DNA from: Heyndrickxia oleronia
Lineage (GTDB): Bacteria; Bacillota; Bacilli; Bacillales; Bacillaceae_C
Direction: 5' to 3'
DNA: 64,000 bases
Assembly (NCBI RefSeq): GCF_017809215.1
Contig: NZ_CP065424.1
Coordinates: 300,001 to 364,000 of the forward strand
Shown here: positions 1-7,276 of the stretch, piece by piece
Layout: the number at the start of each line of letters is the position of its first letter
Position numbering within the stretch: position 1 is the first letter of the stretch
The notes under the pieces: generated by a model
Seen by the model: only the letters and a program-made list of their open reading frames with translations
Told to the model about the DNA's origin: nothing
Databases searched by the model: none
Made by a program: the position numbers and the translations under genes

Positions 1-111
1 TATAACGAAATTTATCGCGGGGAAAACCGCCAAACATTCTTTCAAAAGATCATTGATATGCTTGCATTATTAGGAGGGGATAGTCGTGACCTTTCCACAG
101 TTCGTTTATAG
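1..111 (+). CDS. ABC transporter ATP-binding protein, BceA type (C-terminal end only)
   Basis: The window opens inside this gene and only the last 36 residues are present, ending at the TAG at 109-111. The tail has a 'YRGENRQTFFQ' segment followed by a short Leu/Gly-rich end, which resembles the C-terminus of BceA-type ATPases that energise peptide-antibiotic sensing and export. It overlaps the next gene by 26 bases in another frame, the usual layout of bceA-bceB pairs. The identification rests on this short tail plus the BceB-type partner; the nucleotide-binding motifs lie outside the window. Confidence 0.75.
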   Translation, partial: YNEIYRGENRQTFFQKIIDMLALLGGDSRDLSTVRL

Positions 112-1990
112 AAATGTTATCCGGAACAAACGGATATATGCTGCGTATTTTTTGAGTAGTGCATTTTCGGTGATGATTTTCTTTGTTTATGCACTATTTA
201 TCTTTCACCCGGATATAAAAAAGGGTGTCACATCAAGCGTAGCCATTCAATTAATGACAGCTGCAGAAGTGATTATGTATGTATTTTCCTTCTTATTTGT
301 ATTGTATTCCGTTAGTACTTTTCTCAAATCACGGAAACGAGAATTTGGAATATTAATGATGCATGGAATGACTAGAAGTCAGTTAAACCGGATGGTCTTC
401 TTGGAAAATATGATTATTGGTGTTGGAGCGATTGTGGTTGGTATTGGAGTAGGAATTCTTACAGGAAAATTATTTTTAATGATTGGCTCGAGGATGATTG
501 GAATCGATCAATTGCCGTTTATTTTATCGATGAAAGCTTTATTGTTGACCACCATTGCATTTTTATTATTATTCTTTTGCATTTCTTTGTTTACAACCAT
601 TCTTGTTGGGGTAAATAAGTTAATTGATTTATTTCAGGCAGGGGAAAAACCAAAAAAAGAACCAAAAGTTTCTGTATTATTATCGCTTCTGGCAGCGGTG
701 TTACTCATTGTCAGCTATTACTTGGCAGCTACAACAACCATGCAAACAATACTCTATAGAATCCTGCCTGTAATTGCTATGACCATTGTAGGGACCTACT
801 TCTTTTTTACACAGCTATCAGTGTTTATTATAAAAATGATGCAGAAGAATCGATTATTATTTTGGAAAAAAACCAATTTAATCACCATTTCTAGTTTAGC
901 TTATCGTTTGAAGGATAATGCACGAATGTTTTTTATGGTAACGATCGTGTCCACGGTTGCATTTTGTGCAGTTGGCACACTTGCTTCTATGAATGTCATG
1001 AATAAGCAGGTGGACAAGGAATTTCCGGCAGAAATCGGTTATATCGCATTAGATGATCAAGCCATGCATAAGGAACATTTACAACAAATTAATGATGAGT
1101 TTAAGCATCGAAATATTCATTATAAAACCAATCAAGTGCATATTAAATATATTGCGATCGCTTCTTCGTCAGATCGTTATGCACCTGATACAATGGCGAT
1201 TATTTCATTCTCGGATTATAGAAAAATAGGAAAAGCAGCGGGATTTGATATACAAGAGAAGCCACTTGAAGGAAACATGGCACTTGAAATGCGAGCATCA
1301 CCTTATAGTAATGATGAATCCGTGAAATATACTTTAAAACAAGAACATCTTAACCTTCAGCAAGTTAAGCTTACAGAAAATGTTGTTTTCCCTATTCAAT
1401 TGATCCAAAATAAGGGACTGGTCGTAAGTGATGAGCTTTATAAGCAATTAAAACCAGTGAATACTGGAATATTTACTGGTTTTTACACTAAAAATCTCGA
1501 GAAAACAGCAGGTATGGCAGAAAACCTAGTAGATGAAGGAATAGTAAAATCTATACCTGATCAGCCATATTCAATGATTGTAAGTGGTACTTTGTATAAA
1601 ATGCAAATGAATATGTTTAGAATGATGCTATTTGTGGCTCTTCTTGTAGGTGCTGTCTTTTTCATAGCTGCGGGAAGCTTCTTGTATTTTCGACTTTACG
1701 CGGATCTAGATTATGATCGTCGTCAATATTTAACAATCACAAAAGTAGGGCTAACAGATAAGGAGTTGAATAAAATAGTCACCCGTCAGCTCTCATTACT
1801 TTTCTTCGTACCTATTGTGGTGGCATTTGTACACAGTGCCTTTGCATTTATAGCATTGCAAAGCTTTTATCAGCTTTCAATTGCTACCGAGGTGATCATT
1901 GTCCTTGCAGGTTTTCTAGTTGCTCAGCTGATGTATTTCTTCATGATCCGTTATCGATACTTACGGAATTTGAGGAAAACATTGATCTAA
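86..1990 (+). CDS. BceB-type FtsX-family ABC permease
   Basis: A 634-residue integral membrane protein with the layout of BceB permeases: one N-terminal TM helix (residues ~18-40), a cluster of helices to ~250, one at ~285-305, a large extracellular domain (~310-520), and three C-terminal helices. In the family the big extracellular loop senses bacitracin- or lantibiotic-type peptides and signals to a BceS-type kinase; no such kinase is in view, so it may lie upstream. The GTG start at 86 has the ribosome site AGGAGGGG at 72-79, inside the end of the ATPase gene, so the two are translationally coupled. Substrate is inferred only from family. Confidence 0.88.
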   Translation: MTFPQFVYRNVIRNKRIYAAYFLSSAFSVMIFFVYALFIFHPDIKKGVTSSVAIQLMTAAEVIMYVFSFLFVLYSVSTFLKSRKREFGILMMHGMTRSQLNRMVFLENMIIGVGAIVVGIGVGILTGKLFLMIGSRMIGIDQLPFILSMKALLLTTIAFLLLFFCISLFTTILVGVNKLIDLFQAGEKPKKEPKVSVLLSLLAAVLLIVSYYLAATTTMQTILYRILPVIAMTIVGTYFFFTQLSVFIIKMMQKNRLLFWKKTNLITISSLAYRLKDNARMFFMVTIVSTVAFCAVGTLASMNVMNKQVDKEFPAEIGYIALDDQAMHKEHLQQINDEFKHRNIHYKTNQVHIKYIAIASSSDRYAPDTMAIISFSDYRKIGKAAGFDIQEKPLEGNMALEMRASPYSNDESVKYTLKQEHLNLQQVKLTENVVFPIQLIQNKGLVVSDELYKQLKPVNTGIFTGFYTKNLEKTAGMAENLVDEGIVKSIPDQPYSMIVSGTLYKMQMNMFRMMLFVALLVGAVFFIAAGSFLYFRLYADLDYDRRQYLTITKVGLTDKELNKIVTRQLSLLFFVPIVVAFVHSAFAFIALQSFYQLSIATEVIIVLAGFLVAQLMYFFMIRYRYLRNLRKTLI

Positions 1991-2044
1991 GGATCCATCT
2001 GTAACCTTTTTTGAATGTTTGAGAAAAGAGCATAAAAACACCAA

Positions 2045-2083
2045 TGCCCCCATGTGTATAAATTTTACATGAGGGCTTTTTTA
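2045..2083 (+). terminator. Rho-independent terminator after the BceAB-type operon
   Basis: GCCC..ATGT pairs with ACAT..GGGC across an AT-rich loop, followed by TTTTTT. It lies about 55 bases after the permease stop. Confidence 0.75.
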
Positions 2084-2100
2084 TTGGTCTATTGCTAAGA

Positions 2101-2265
2101 CTAATTTTCTTTGCGCTTCTCTACAAATAATAATATCAGTGTGGCCAGAGGACCCAAGAATAATGAAAGGAGAAACCAATTGAACCCTGATCTGTTTTTT
2201 CCTTGAGCTAATCCTGCATTAATAAGGGCTAGTGTTCCCCAGCCAACAAAATATCCGTTTTCCAA
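2101..2265 (-). CDS. Small membrane protein, 54 aa, unrecognised
   Basis: An ORF starting TTG at 2263-2265 encodes 54 residues: a short hydrophobic stretch near the N-terminus, a polar middle (QGKNRSG), a second hydrophobic helix with GPLATLILLF, and a charged end VEKRKEN. The ribosome site AAGGGGGT lies 9 bases before the TTG, and the stop codon of the upstream DUF2500 gene (2273-2275) falls inside that site, so the two are very likely translationally coupled. I do not recognise the family. The end just after the TM helix is typical of small inner-membrane proteins with a cytoplasmic basic tail. It is supported by coupling and composition only. Confidence 0.6.
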   Translation of the reverse strand: MENGYFVGWGTLALINAGLAQGKNRSGFNWFLLSLFLGPLATLILLFVEKRKEN

Positions 2266-2272
2266 GTAATGG

Positions 2273-2689
2273 TTACCCCCTTAGTGTATCCTGAGACGAG
2301 TGAAAGTCTCTTTCAAATCCAAGATACCTTGTTCCTTGAAAGGTGAGAGTCCCCGAATCACCTTCAGCAAGCTGTCCATATTCCTTTCCAGAAATCCTAA
2401 ATTCGGATCGATCACCACTTTCAAATTGAAAGGTAACATAATAAGTAGTAGAGGTACTATGGGAATGCATATGATCGTCATGATGATGTGTATGTCTACT
2501 TATATTCGTTCTCTTACTACTAATGATGGCATGAACAGATAATCGTGGCGAATCCTCATTCTTTTTCCATTGACTGATACCTTTACCAGCATTCAAAATA
2601 ATTGATCCAATGACGATAATAAAGATAATTCCCATAAAAATCGGTATAAGATTAAATAATGTATCTCCGGTGTAAAAAAAACTCTCCAA
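2273..2689 (-). CDS. DUF2500 family membrane-anchored protein
   Basis: The protein has one N-terminal TM helix (residues ~8-32), a linker, then a small beta-rich domain with the His-rich insert HTHHHDDHMHSH at about 65-76 and the ending GTRYLGFERD that typify DUF2500. Function of the family is unknown; the His/Asp cluster could bind metal (inference). I chose the TTG at 2687-2689 as start because TAGGGAGGA sits at a proper distance upstream; a longer frame to 2722 would place this ribosome site inside the coding region. Length is then 138 residues. It is first in a two-gene unit with the 54-residue membrane protein. Confidence 0.8.
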   Translation of the reverse strand: MESFFYTGDTLFNLIPIFMGIIFIIVIGSIILNAGKGISQWKKNEDSPRLSVHAIISSKRTNISRHTHHHDDHMHSHSTSTTYYVTFQFESGDRSEFRISGKEYGQLAEGDSGTLTFQGTRYLGFERDFHSSQDTLRG

Positions 2690-2784
2690 TATGAATTCCT
2701 CCCTAAGCCCTTTAAATAACATACGTATTTAGATTTAGGAAGGTTTCAAAGTTGCTACAATAATAAATAATAATATTAATTAAA

Positions 2785-2840
2785 TTATAATGATTACTAG
2801 TTGATAATAATTATAATTAATGTTATTATAATAAATGTAA
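2785..2840 (+). promoter_or_regulatory. dps promoter with three PerR-like boxes
   Basis: Three 15-mers resemble the PerR box TTATAAT-N-ATTATAA: 2785-2799 (12 of 14 positions), 2802-2816 (13 of 14) and 2826-2840 (12 of 14). A sigma-A promoter fits within them: TTGATA at 2801-2806, a 17-base spacer and TATTAT at 2824-2829, so the best box covers the -35. Repression of dps/mrgA by PerR-Fe/Mn is established in Bacillus; its action here is inferred. The region is very AT-rich, which raises the chance of weak matches. Confidence 0.6.
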
Positions 2841-2865
2841 GAACAATACATAAGGAGTGATTTAA

Positions 2866-3303
2866 ATGGAAAATCAATTAATGAATAAATTAAATATACA
2901 GCTCGCAAATTGGAATGTGATCAATACAAAATTACAGAATTATCATTGGTTTGTAGCAGGACCAGATTTCTTTACATTACATGCTAAATTTGAAGAATTT
3001 TATACAGAAGCACAAGGAAATATAGATGAAATCGCGGAAAGAATTTTAGCTATTGGAGGTAAACCTGTCGCAACATTAAGGGGATATCTAGAGCTTACAA
3101 CATTAAATGAAGCAGGTAATGAATTACAAGCAAAGGATATGGTCAGTGATCTTGTTCGTGATTATGAACGACTTGTTAAGGGTTCTAAGGAATTAATTGA
3201 ATTAGCTGAAGAGGCAAACGATCATCCAACAGCGGATATGTTTACTGATATTCAAACTTCATTAGAACAGCATATCTGGATGCTTCAAGCATATTTACGA
3301 TAA
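2866..3303 (+). CDS. dps: Dps-family ferritin-like DNA protection protein
   Basis: A 145-residue ferritin-like four-helix protein. The ferroxidase-site signature of Dps is visible: NYHWFVAGPDFFTLHAKFEEFY (His about 27 and 39, Asp/Glu about 43-54), followed by DEIAERI. Dps dodecamers oxidise Fe(II) with hydrogen peroxide and protect DNA; MrgA is the B. subtilis counterpart. The gene is monocistronic, with ribosome site AAGGAG before ATG 2866 and a strong terminator just downstream. PerR-like boxes upstream point to peroxide induction. Length matches the family. Confidence 0.93.
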   Translation: MENQLMNKLNIQLANWNVINTKLQNYHWFVAGPDFFTLHAKFEEFYTEAQGNIDEIAERILAIGGKPVATLRGYLELTTLNEAGNELQAKDMVSDLVRDYERLVKGSKELIELAEEANDHPTADMFTDIQTSLEQHIWMLQAYLR

Positions 3304-3310
3304 AAAAGAC

Positions 3311-3338
3311 GGGGGCTGTTAAAGTGACAGCCCCTTTT
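3311..3338. terminator. Bidirectional terminator between dps and the thioesterase gene
   Basis: GGGGCTGT (3312-3319) and ACAGCCCC (3327-3334) form an 8-bp stem with a 7-base loop, with TTTT on the right and A-rich sequence on the left. It can end dps (+) and the convergent thioesterase gene (-). Confidence 0.85.
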
Positions 3339-3350
3339 AGTTGTGAAGAG

Positions 3351-3770
3351 CTATTGCTTCTTAATTTCCTCATACTTCTGAAACCATTCTGGAAATATCT
3401 TTTTAAATTGAACTGGCTTAAAGTCCTCTTTTCGTACAACAATATGTGTCGTCGTTCCTTCAGCACATACTTCATCTTCTTGATTCACAATAGTAAATCC
3501 GTAAATGGTACGTAAATTTTTGTTTTCCTCAACCCATGTTTTTACAAAGACTCTGTCTCCGTATTTGATTGATTTTTTATAGGTAATTTCTAAATTATAT
3601 ACTGGTGCGTAGTAGCCCGCTTGCTCCATATCCAGGTAATTATATCCTACATCTTCGATTAATTTAGTCCTGCCGAGCTCAATCCATTTTACATAATTCC
3701 CGTGATAAATAACTCCCATCATATCTGTGTCGGCATATGATAGCTGAATTTCAACTGTAGATATGTACAT
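3351..3770 (-). CDS. Acyl-CoA thioesterase, 4HBT hotdog family (YbgC/YneP-like)
   Basis: A 139-residue single hotdog-fold protein. The family signature YADTDMMGVIYHGNYVKWIELGR near residue 12-34 carries the catalytic Asp of the 4-hydroxybenzoyl-CoA thioesterase/YbgC group. Such enzymes hydrolyse short or medium acyl-CoA or acyl-ACP thioesters in the cytoplasm; the substrate cannot be read from sequence. It is similar in size to B. subtilis YneP. It stands alone, convergent with dps, and its promoter side faces the dispersed repeat copy at 3836-4011. Confidence 0.85.
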   Translation of the reverse strand: MYISTVEIQLSYADTDMMGVIYHGNYVKWIELGRTKLIEDVGYNYLDMEQAGYYAPVYNLEITYKKSIKYGDRVFVKTWVEENKNLRTIYGFTIVNQEDEVCAEGTTTHIVVRKEDFKPVQFKKIFPEWFQKYEEIKKQ

Positions 3771-3835
3771 GACATAAACTCCTTTGGGTAAAATATCTCT
3801 TTCTATTTTATCTCTTTTTTCTAGTTTTTTCTAAA

Positions 3836-4011
3836 GGATCTTTTCTCAAACATTGCTGCTATTTAAGTAAAGTTTTAACTGATAACTATCGCCTGAAGAC
3901 CACTAACCTTTCATTCTCTGAGAAAAGAGCTACTAAATTAATGAATCCTTTATTGATTGTAAAAGCGGGCAGTTGGGCTTTTACAAAAGCAAAAAACTAT
4001 CGAAAACAGCC
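3836..4011 (+). repeat. Dispersed bipartite palindromic element, copy A (~176 bp)
   Basis: Begins GGATCTTTTCTCAAACATTG and ends ACTATCGAAAACAGCC. The left half can fold because CTTTTCTC pairs with GAGAAAAG near 3920-3928. The right half holds a second hairpin made of GTAAAAGC and GCTTTTAC (3959-3984). The ends are imperfect inverted repeats of each other. The same order of motifs recurs at 5730, 9441, 31150 and 56647. It sits between divergent genes and fills most of the 335-base gap. Confidence 0.75.
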
Positions 4012-4105
4012 TTTCAATACTAGATAAATATTAGAACTTCTGATATTATGTTTATTCTCTGAATTAAATAAATTTTAAATAAGTTGAAAATAGGGAAGGA
4101 GTGAG

Positions 4106-4633
4106 TTGGGTAGTATGCAACGAATCATGATTATTGGAGTTTCTGCGGGTGTGGGAAAATCTACCTTTGCTAGACAGTTAGGAGACATTTTACATATAGA
4201 TGTGTTTCATTTGGATGCGTATTTTTGGAAGCCTGGTTGGGTTCAGACAAGCGAAGAGGAATTTCGTGGACAACAGGAGAACATTGTCAAACAGTCCCAA
4301 TGGATTATTGAAGGTAATTATACAGGTTCCTTTGATATTCGCATTGCCCCTGCAGATACGATTATTTATCTTGAACTTCCTCTGTCTGTTTGCTTATATC
4401 GTGTAATGAAGAGGTGGCTAATGAATATAGGCAGAACTCGACCAGACATGGGAAAAGGGTGTAAGGAAAAACTTGATTGGGAGTTTATCAAGTTTATTGT
4501 AACTACCTATCACCCACGTAAGGTTAAAATGAATGAACGCTTTAAAGAATATCAGGATTTAGGAAAAACAATTATTACATTAAAGAATAAGAGAGAAATC
4601 AGAGAATATATAGATAATCTAGCAAAAAATTAG
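4106..4633 (+). CDS. P-loop kinase-like protein, FlaR/adenylate-kinase-like family
   Basis: A 175-residue P-loop NTPase with Walker A GVSAGVGKST near residues 11-20, then FHLDAYFWKPGW and WIIEGNYTGSFDIR, which mark the group annotated as DNA topology modulation protein FlaR or adenylate-kinase-like proteins. A lid-like arginine stretch R..RWLMNIGRTRPDMG follows. The true substrate is unknown; topology modulation is an old label. The start is uncertain: TTG 4106 lies 4 bases and ATG 4115 lies 13 bases after GGAAGGAG (4094-4101). The gene stands alone, downstream of repeat copy A. Confidence 0.75.
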   Translation: MGSMQRIMIIGVSAGVGKSTFARQLGDILHIDVFHLDAYFWKPGWVQTSEEEFRGQQENIVKQSQWIIEGNYTGSFDIRIAPADTIIYLELPLSVCLYRVMKRWLMNIGRTRPDMGKGCKEKLDWEFIKFIVTTYHPRKVKMNERFKEYQDLGKTIITLKNKREIREYIDNLAKN

Positions 4634-4686
4634 TCGAATAAAGAATTATTTCCTGAGAAATTCCTCGAAACCTGTAAAGGATAAAG

Positions 4687-5655
4687 TTAGACAGTTGATC
4701 GTTCATACAATTTAAATGGTAGTATCATTTTTTTACTACTTTGATTGTTCGTATCTAATAAGGTGCTGACAGATAATGCACCAATTTTTTTAATAGGGAT
4801 ACTAATAGACGAAATATCCATTAATTCCGCAATCGGTTGATTATCAAAGCTTAAAATAGCTATATCGTTAGGAACAGTATAGCCCAATTTTTTTGCCCCT
4901 AATAAAAGCCCGGCAGCAACTTGATCATTAGTTGCCAAAAAGGCAGTTGGTTTTTCTTTTAATGCTTTAAATTTCGACATAACCTCACTTCCATCTGTAA
5001 TGGATAGACATTTATCAAAAATCCATTCTTTACGTATATTTTGATTTATTCTTTTCATCATTTTTTCATAAGCTTGCATTCTTTTGAAACTATTTGGACC
5101 TTCTCTTCTTCCTAATGTATAAGCAATTTTAGTATGTCCTTTTGCTATTAAGTATTCTAATCCAAACTGAAAGGCTTGTTCATGTGGAATACTGATGGAA
5201 GGGTAGATGGATTGATCTGAATCCTCACAAAGAACAATTGAACCATAGTCATTATATTGATATAGAATATCAAGTGAAATGGCACGTGAGCAAAAGATCA
5301 ATCCATCAATCAAGTTACCTCGTAGTGATTCAAGGGCATCGAGCTCTTTTGCAATTTCATAGTTTGTTTGGAATAAAACTATTTGCAAGTGATGTTTGAT
5401 TGCTTCTTCTGCAACACCTTCAACAAATTGACTAAAATATGGATGATCGATGTTTGGAAGTACGATCCCAATCATGTTAGACCTGCCTTTAGCTAAATGG
5501 ATTGCGTGAATATTTCTTTTATAATTTAGTGTCTCCATAGCTTTTAGAACAGCTTTTCTTTTATTCTCGCTAACATAAGGATGGTTATTGATAACCCTAG
5601 ATACTGTTGTCACAGACACCCCAGCAAGCTTTGCAATTTCACGAATGTTTGCCAT
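4687..5655 (-). CDS. LacI-family transcriptional regulator
   Basis: A 322-residue LacI/GalR regulator: N-terminal HTH IREIAKLAGVSVTTVSRVIN (residues 3-22), hinge around 50-60, then a periplasmic-binding-protein-like effector domain with DGLIFCSRAI and AILSFDNQPIAELM. Such proteins bind palindromic operators and usually respond to a sugar or nucleoside. No sugar genes are adjacent, so the effector is unknown. A perfect 14-bp palindrome 41 bases upstream of the ATG is a likely self-operator. It is divergent from the small membrane protein at 5835, so that gene could be a second target. Confidence 0.88.
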   Translation of the reverse strand: MANIREIAKLAGVSVTTVSRVINNHPYVSENKRKAVLKAMETLNYKRNIHAIHLAKGRSNMIGIVLPNIDHPYFSQFVEGVAEEAIKHHLQIVLFQTNYEIAKELDALESLRGNLIDGLIFCSRAISLDILYQYNDYGSIVLCEDSDQSIYPSISIPHEQAFQFGLEYLIAKGHTKIAYTLGRREGPNSFKRMQAYEKMMKRINQNIRKEWIFDKCLSITDGSEVMSKFKALKEKPTAFLATNDQVAAGLLLGAKKLGYTVPNDIAILSFDNQPIAELMDISSISIPIKKIGALSVSTLLDTNNQSSKKMILPFKLYERSTV

Positions 5656-5695
5656 AAAAAAATCCTCTCTATAAAAATCAAACTCCGCCTTGACC

Positions 5696-5709
5696 TGAAA
5701 CGCGTTTCA
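5696..5709. promoter_or_regulatory. Palindromic operator upstream of the lacI-type gene
   Basis: TGAAACGCGTTTCA is a perfect 14-bp palindrome with the CG-rich centre usual for LacI-family operators. It is not a canonical cre site, since the centre is GC rather than CG at the expected place. Autoregulation is inferred from position. Confidence 0.6.
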
Positions 5710-5729
5710 TCCATTACCTTTTCCATAGA

Positions 5730-5800
5730 GGCTTTTTTCAAACATTGTTGCTATTTTAATTTAAGTTTTTACAAAAGCAACAACCTATACGAAAACAGCC
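5730..5800 (+). repeat. Dispersed element, copy B (71 bp, internally deleted)
   Basis: Only the two ends of the family are kept: GGCTTTTTTCAAACATTGTT on the left and ACAAAAGCAACAACCTATAC followed by GAAAACAGCC on the right, joined with ~30 bases between. The large central part seen in copies A, D and E is missing. It lies between the divergent LacI-type gene and the small membrane protein gene. Confidence 0.7.
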
Positions 5801-5834
5801 TTCTTAAAAGAAGAAGAAGGGGAGACGGTAAATT

Positions 5835-5969
5835 ATGTTGATAGGTTTATTGATTTTAATCATTTTATGTGTAGTCGAAATTATCATAGCAAACTTGGTG
5901 ATTCGAGACAAAAAAGACGATATGCTGGATTTTTATGATTTTTATGAAGTGAAAAGGATGAAGCAATAG
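5835..5969 (+). CDS. Small membrane protein, 44 aa, unrecognised
   Basis: The ORF begins ATG at 5835 with AAGGGGAG about 10 bases upstream and encodes 44 residues: a very hydrophobic N-terminal helix (MLIGLLILIILCVVEIIIAN) followed by a charged tail rich in Lys, Asp and Tyr, ending RMKQ. A strong terminator follows at 6025-6070, which supports it as a real transcription unit. I do not recognise the family. Its promoter region contains repeat copy B and the LacI-type palindrome, so regulation by the neighbouring LacI protein is possible but unproven. Confidence 0.55.
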   Translation: MLIGLLILIILCVVEIIIANLVIRDKKDDMLDFYDFYEVKRMKQ

Positions 5970-6024
5970 GAGATATTGCAAATGATGAACAATATAAAGC
6001 TGTACTCTTTCATCTTTAAGTATT

Positions 6025-6070
6025 AATCAAACAGACAATTAGATGGATGTTGTCTGTTTGATTCTTTATT
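6025..6070 (+). terminator. Strong terminator after the 44-aa gene
   Basis: AATCAAACAGACAA (6025-6038) pairs perfectly with TTGTCTGTTTGATT (6050-6063), loop of 11 bases, followed by CTTTATTATTATA. Confidence 0.8.
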
Positions 6071-6255
6071 ATTATATACGGAGGTAAGGTATAAAATAAA
6101 CGTGAGTGGAGAAGTAGCCATGCAAGAATTTATAAGTGCTTTAAAATGATATCCCTAATCGAAGTAATTCTATATGAAGTATGTCGACAAAGGAATCAAA
6201 CATAAGTAGACATAACGGTTAAATTAAGTGGAGAGTTGCGCAATTATTTATTTTT

Positions 6256-6285
6256 TTGTATTTACATACCTTACAAGGGTATAGT
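6256..6285 (+). promoter_or_regulatory. Promoter with CsoR/CstR-like operator
   Basis: TTGTAT (6256-6261), an 18-base spacer and TATAGT (6280-6285) form a promoter. The spacer and -10 contain ATACCTTACAAGGGTAT (6266-6282), an imperfect inverted repeat of the ATACC...GGGTAT kind bound by CsoR/CstR-type repressors. The first clear downstream gene is the siroheme/Fe-S half protein at 6546, with a ~255-base leader. No good ORF is seen in 6064-6545; the short frames there lack ribosome sites or stop early. Promoter fit is direct; the repressor type is inferred. Confidence 0.45.
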
Positions 6286-6372
6286 AAAATGACTGTTGAG
6301 GGTGCTAAGTATAGAAATAGATTGTAATTAAGCAAAAGGCGAATGGAGTATTTTTTTATTTTAGTATTAATT

Positions 6373-6394
6373 ATACCATTCGGTAGTATGGTAT
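6373..6394. promoter_or_regulatory. Inverted repeat in the leader of the siroheme/Fe-S gene
   Basis: ATACCAT (6373-6379) and ATGGTAT (6388-6394) form a 7-bp inverted repeat with an 8-base centre, about 150 bases before the gene. It could be a second operator or an RNA hairpin with a weak U-rich follow-on (TTATTGAATTT). Its half-sites resemble those of the element at 6266-6282. Confidence 0.4.
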
Positions 6395-6545
6395 TTATTG
6401 AATTTCCTCATCTCCCTTATTAGGAATTAAACGACGCCTATAAAAGATGTCCTACAGAATCAATCAAGTGATCAGATAGTCTATTTATTGGTGAGCCCTA
6501 TACTAATGAGTAAAGACTTAACTAAGAATAGGATGTGAAGGTGGA

Positions 6546-7190
6546 ATGGATGAGAAAGAAACGAAAATAAAGCTGGCTGTTAATGGTGGCATTTCTTTTG
6601 GTGCCAAATTAAATGCTAGGCAATTAACTGTAATTACAGAGTATTTGAATGATGGCGACGAGCTTGAGCTGACAACATTTCAACAGCTTTATATTGAGGT
6701 ACCAGAGGACAAAGTGGAGGTAATAAAAAATAGATTTAAGGAAGTTGGTTTATCCTGTTATCCAGTAGGGAACTTTGTGAAAAGCTTGAGAACCTGTAAT
6801 TTTTGTAAAGGTGCAGAGAGAGAAGGGATGCCGGTTGCTATCGAAGTAAATGAACGAATTGCTGGAAAACCTGTTCCCTTTACCTTAAAACCCGCATATA
6901 CAGGTTGTCCGATTGGATGTGGCGAGCCACTAGTTAATGATATTGGCATAATGAAAATAAGGGATGGATATGATTTATATATTGGTGGTAAAGCAAAAGG
7001 AAAGGATGCACAAATAGGGACTCTATTTATGGAGCAGCTGATCCCTGAACAGCTCTATATGGTGGTGGAGCAGTTGATTGCTATATATGCAGAACAAGGA
7101 AAAAAGAGAGAGCCTTTCTTTAAATTCATTAGTCGCCTTGGAATCGATCATCTTAAAAACCATATAGAGGGACAAATAACGAATGAATAA
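6546..7190 (+). CDS. Stand-alone nitrite/sulfite reductase siroheme/4Fe-4S half domain
   Basis: A 214-residue protein with one ferredoxin-like half domain (LAVNGGISFGAKLNARQL near residue 9) and one siroheme/Fe-S half domain. Four cysteines stand where a [4Fe-4S] cluster would be held: C84, C87 in RTCNFCKGAE and C121, C125 in GCPIGCGEP. Full sulfite or nitrite reductases carry this pair twice, so this is half a reductase and probably works as a dimer or with a partner. No partner gene is adjacent. The ATG at 6546 follows GAAGGTGG. The reaction is unproven; sulfur or nitrite metabolism is inferred from family and from the CsoR/CstR-like operator. Confidence 0.75.
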   Translation: MDEKETKIKLAVNGGISFGAKLNARQLTVITEYLNDGDELELTTFQQLYIEVPEDKVEVIKNRFKEVGLSCYPVGNFVKSLRTCNFCKGAEREGMPVAIEVNERIAGKPVPFTLKPAYTGCPIGCGEPLVNDIGIMKIRDGYDLYIGGKAKGKDAQIGTLFMEQLIPEQLYMVVEQLIAIYAEQGKKREPFFKFISRLGIDHLKNHIEGQITNE

Positions 7191-7229
7191 TAATTTATTT
7201 GCATCAATCATGTTTTAAAAAATTTAATA

Positions 7230-7258
7230 TTGTATTTATTTTTTGTTTTCGATATGAT
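7230..7258 (+). promoter_or_regulatory. Promoter of the tyrS T-box leader
   Basis: TTGTAT (7230-7235), 17-base spacer, TATGAT (7253-7258). Transcription would start near 7265, just before the T-box RNA. Confidence 0.65.
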
Positions 7259-7276
7259 AGGAGAAATATTTAAAAA

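Noticed and set aside
5696-5709. CcpA cre site upstream of the LacI-type gene
   Set aside because: The palindrome has GC at the centre where cre has CG, and it lies at the regulator's own promoter; a LacI-family self-operator fits better.
5581-5841. 86-aa plus-strand ORF across the LacI gene start and repeat B
   Set aside because: It overlaps the HTH-coding end of the LacI gene on the other strand and includes the repeat; no ribosome site.
6121-6209. Two short frames (MQEFISALK and MISLIEVILYEVC...) in the 6.1-kb gap
   Set aside because: Each stops within ~20 codons and neither has a convincing ribosome site with conserved features; a decayed gene is possible but cannot be shown.
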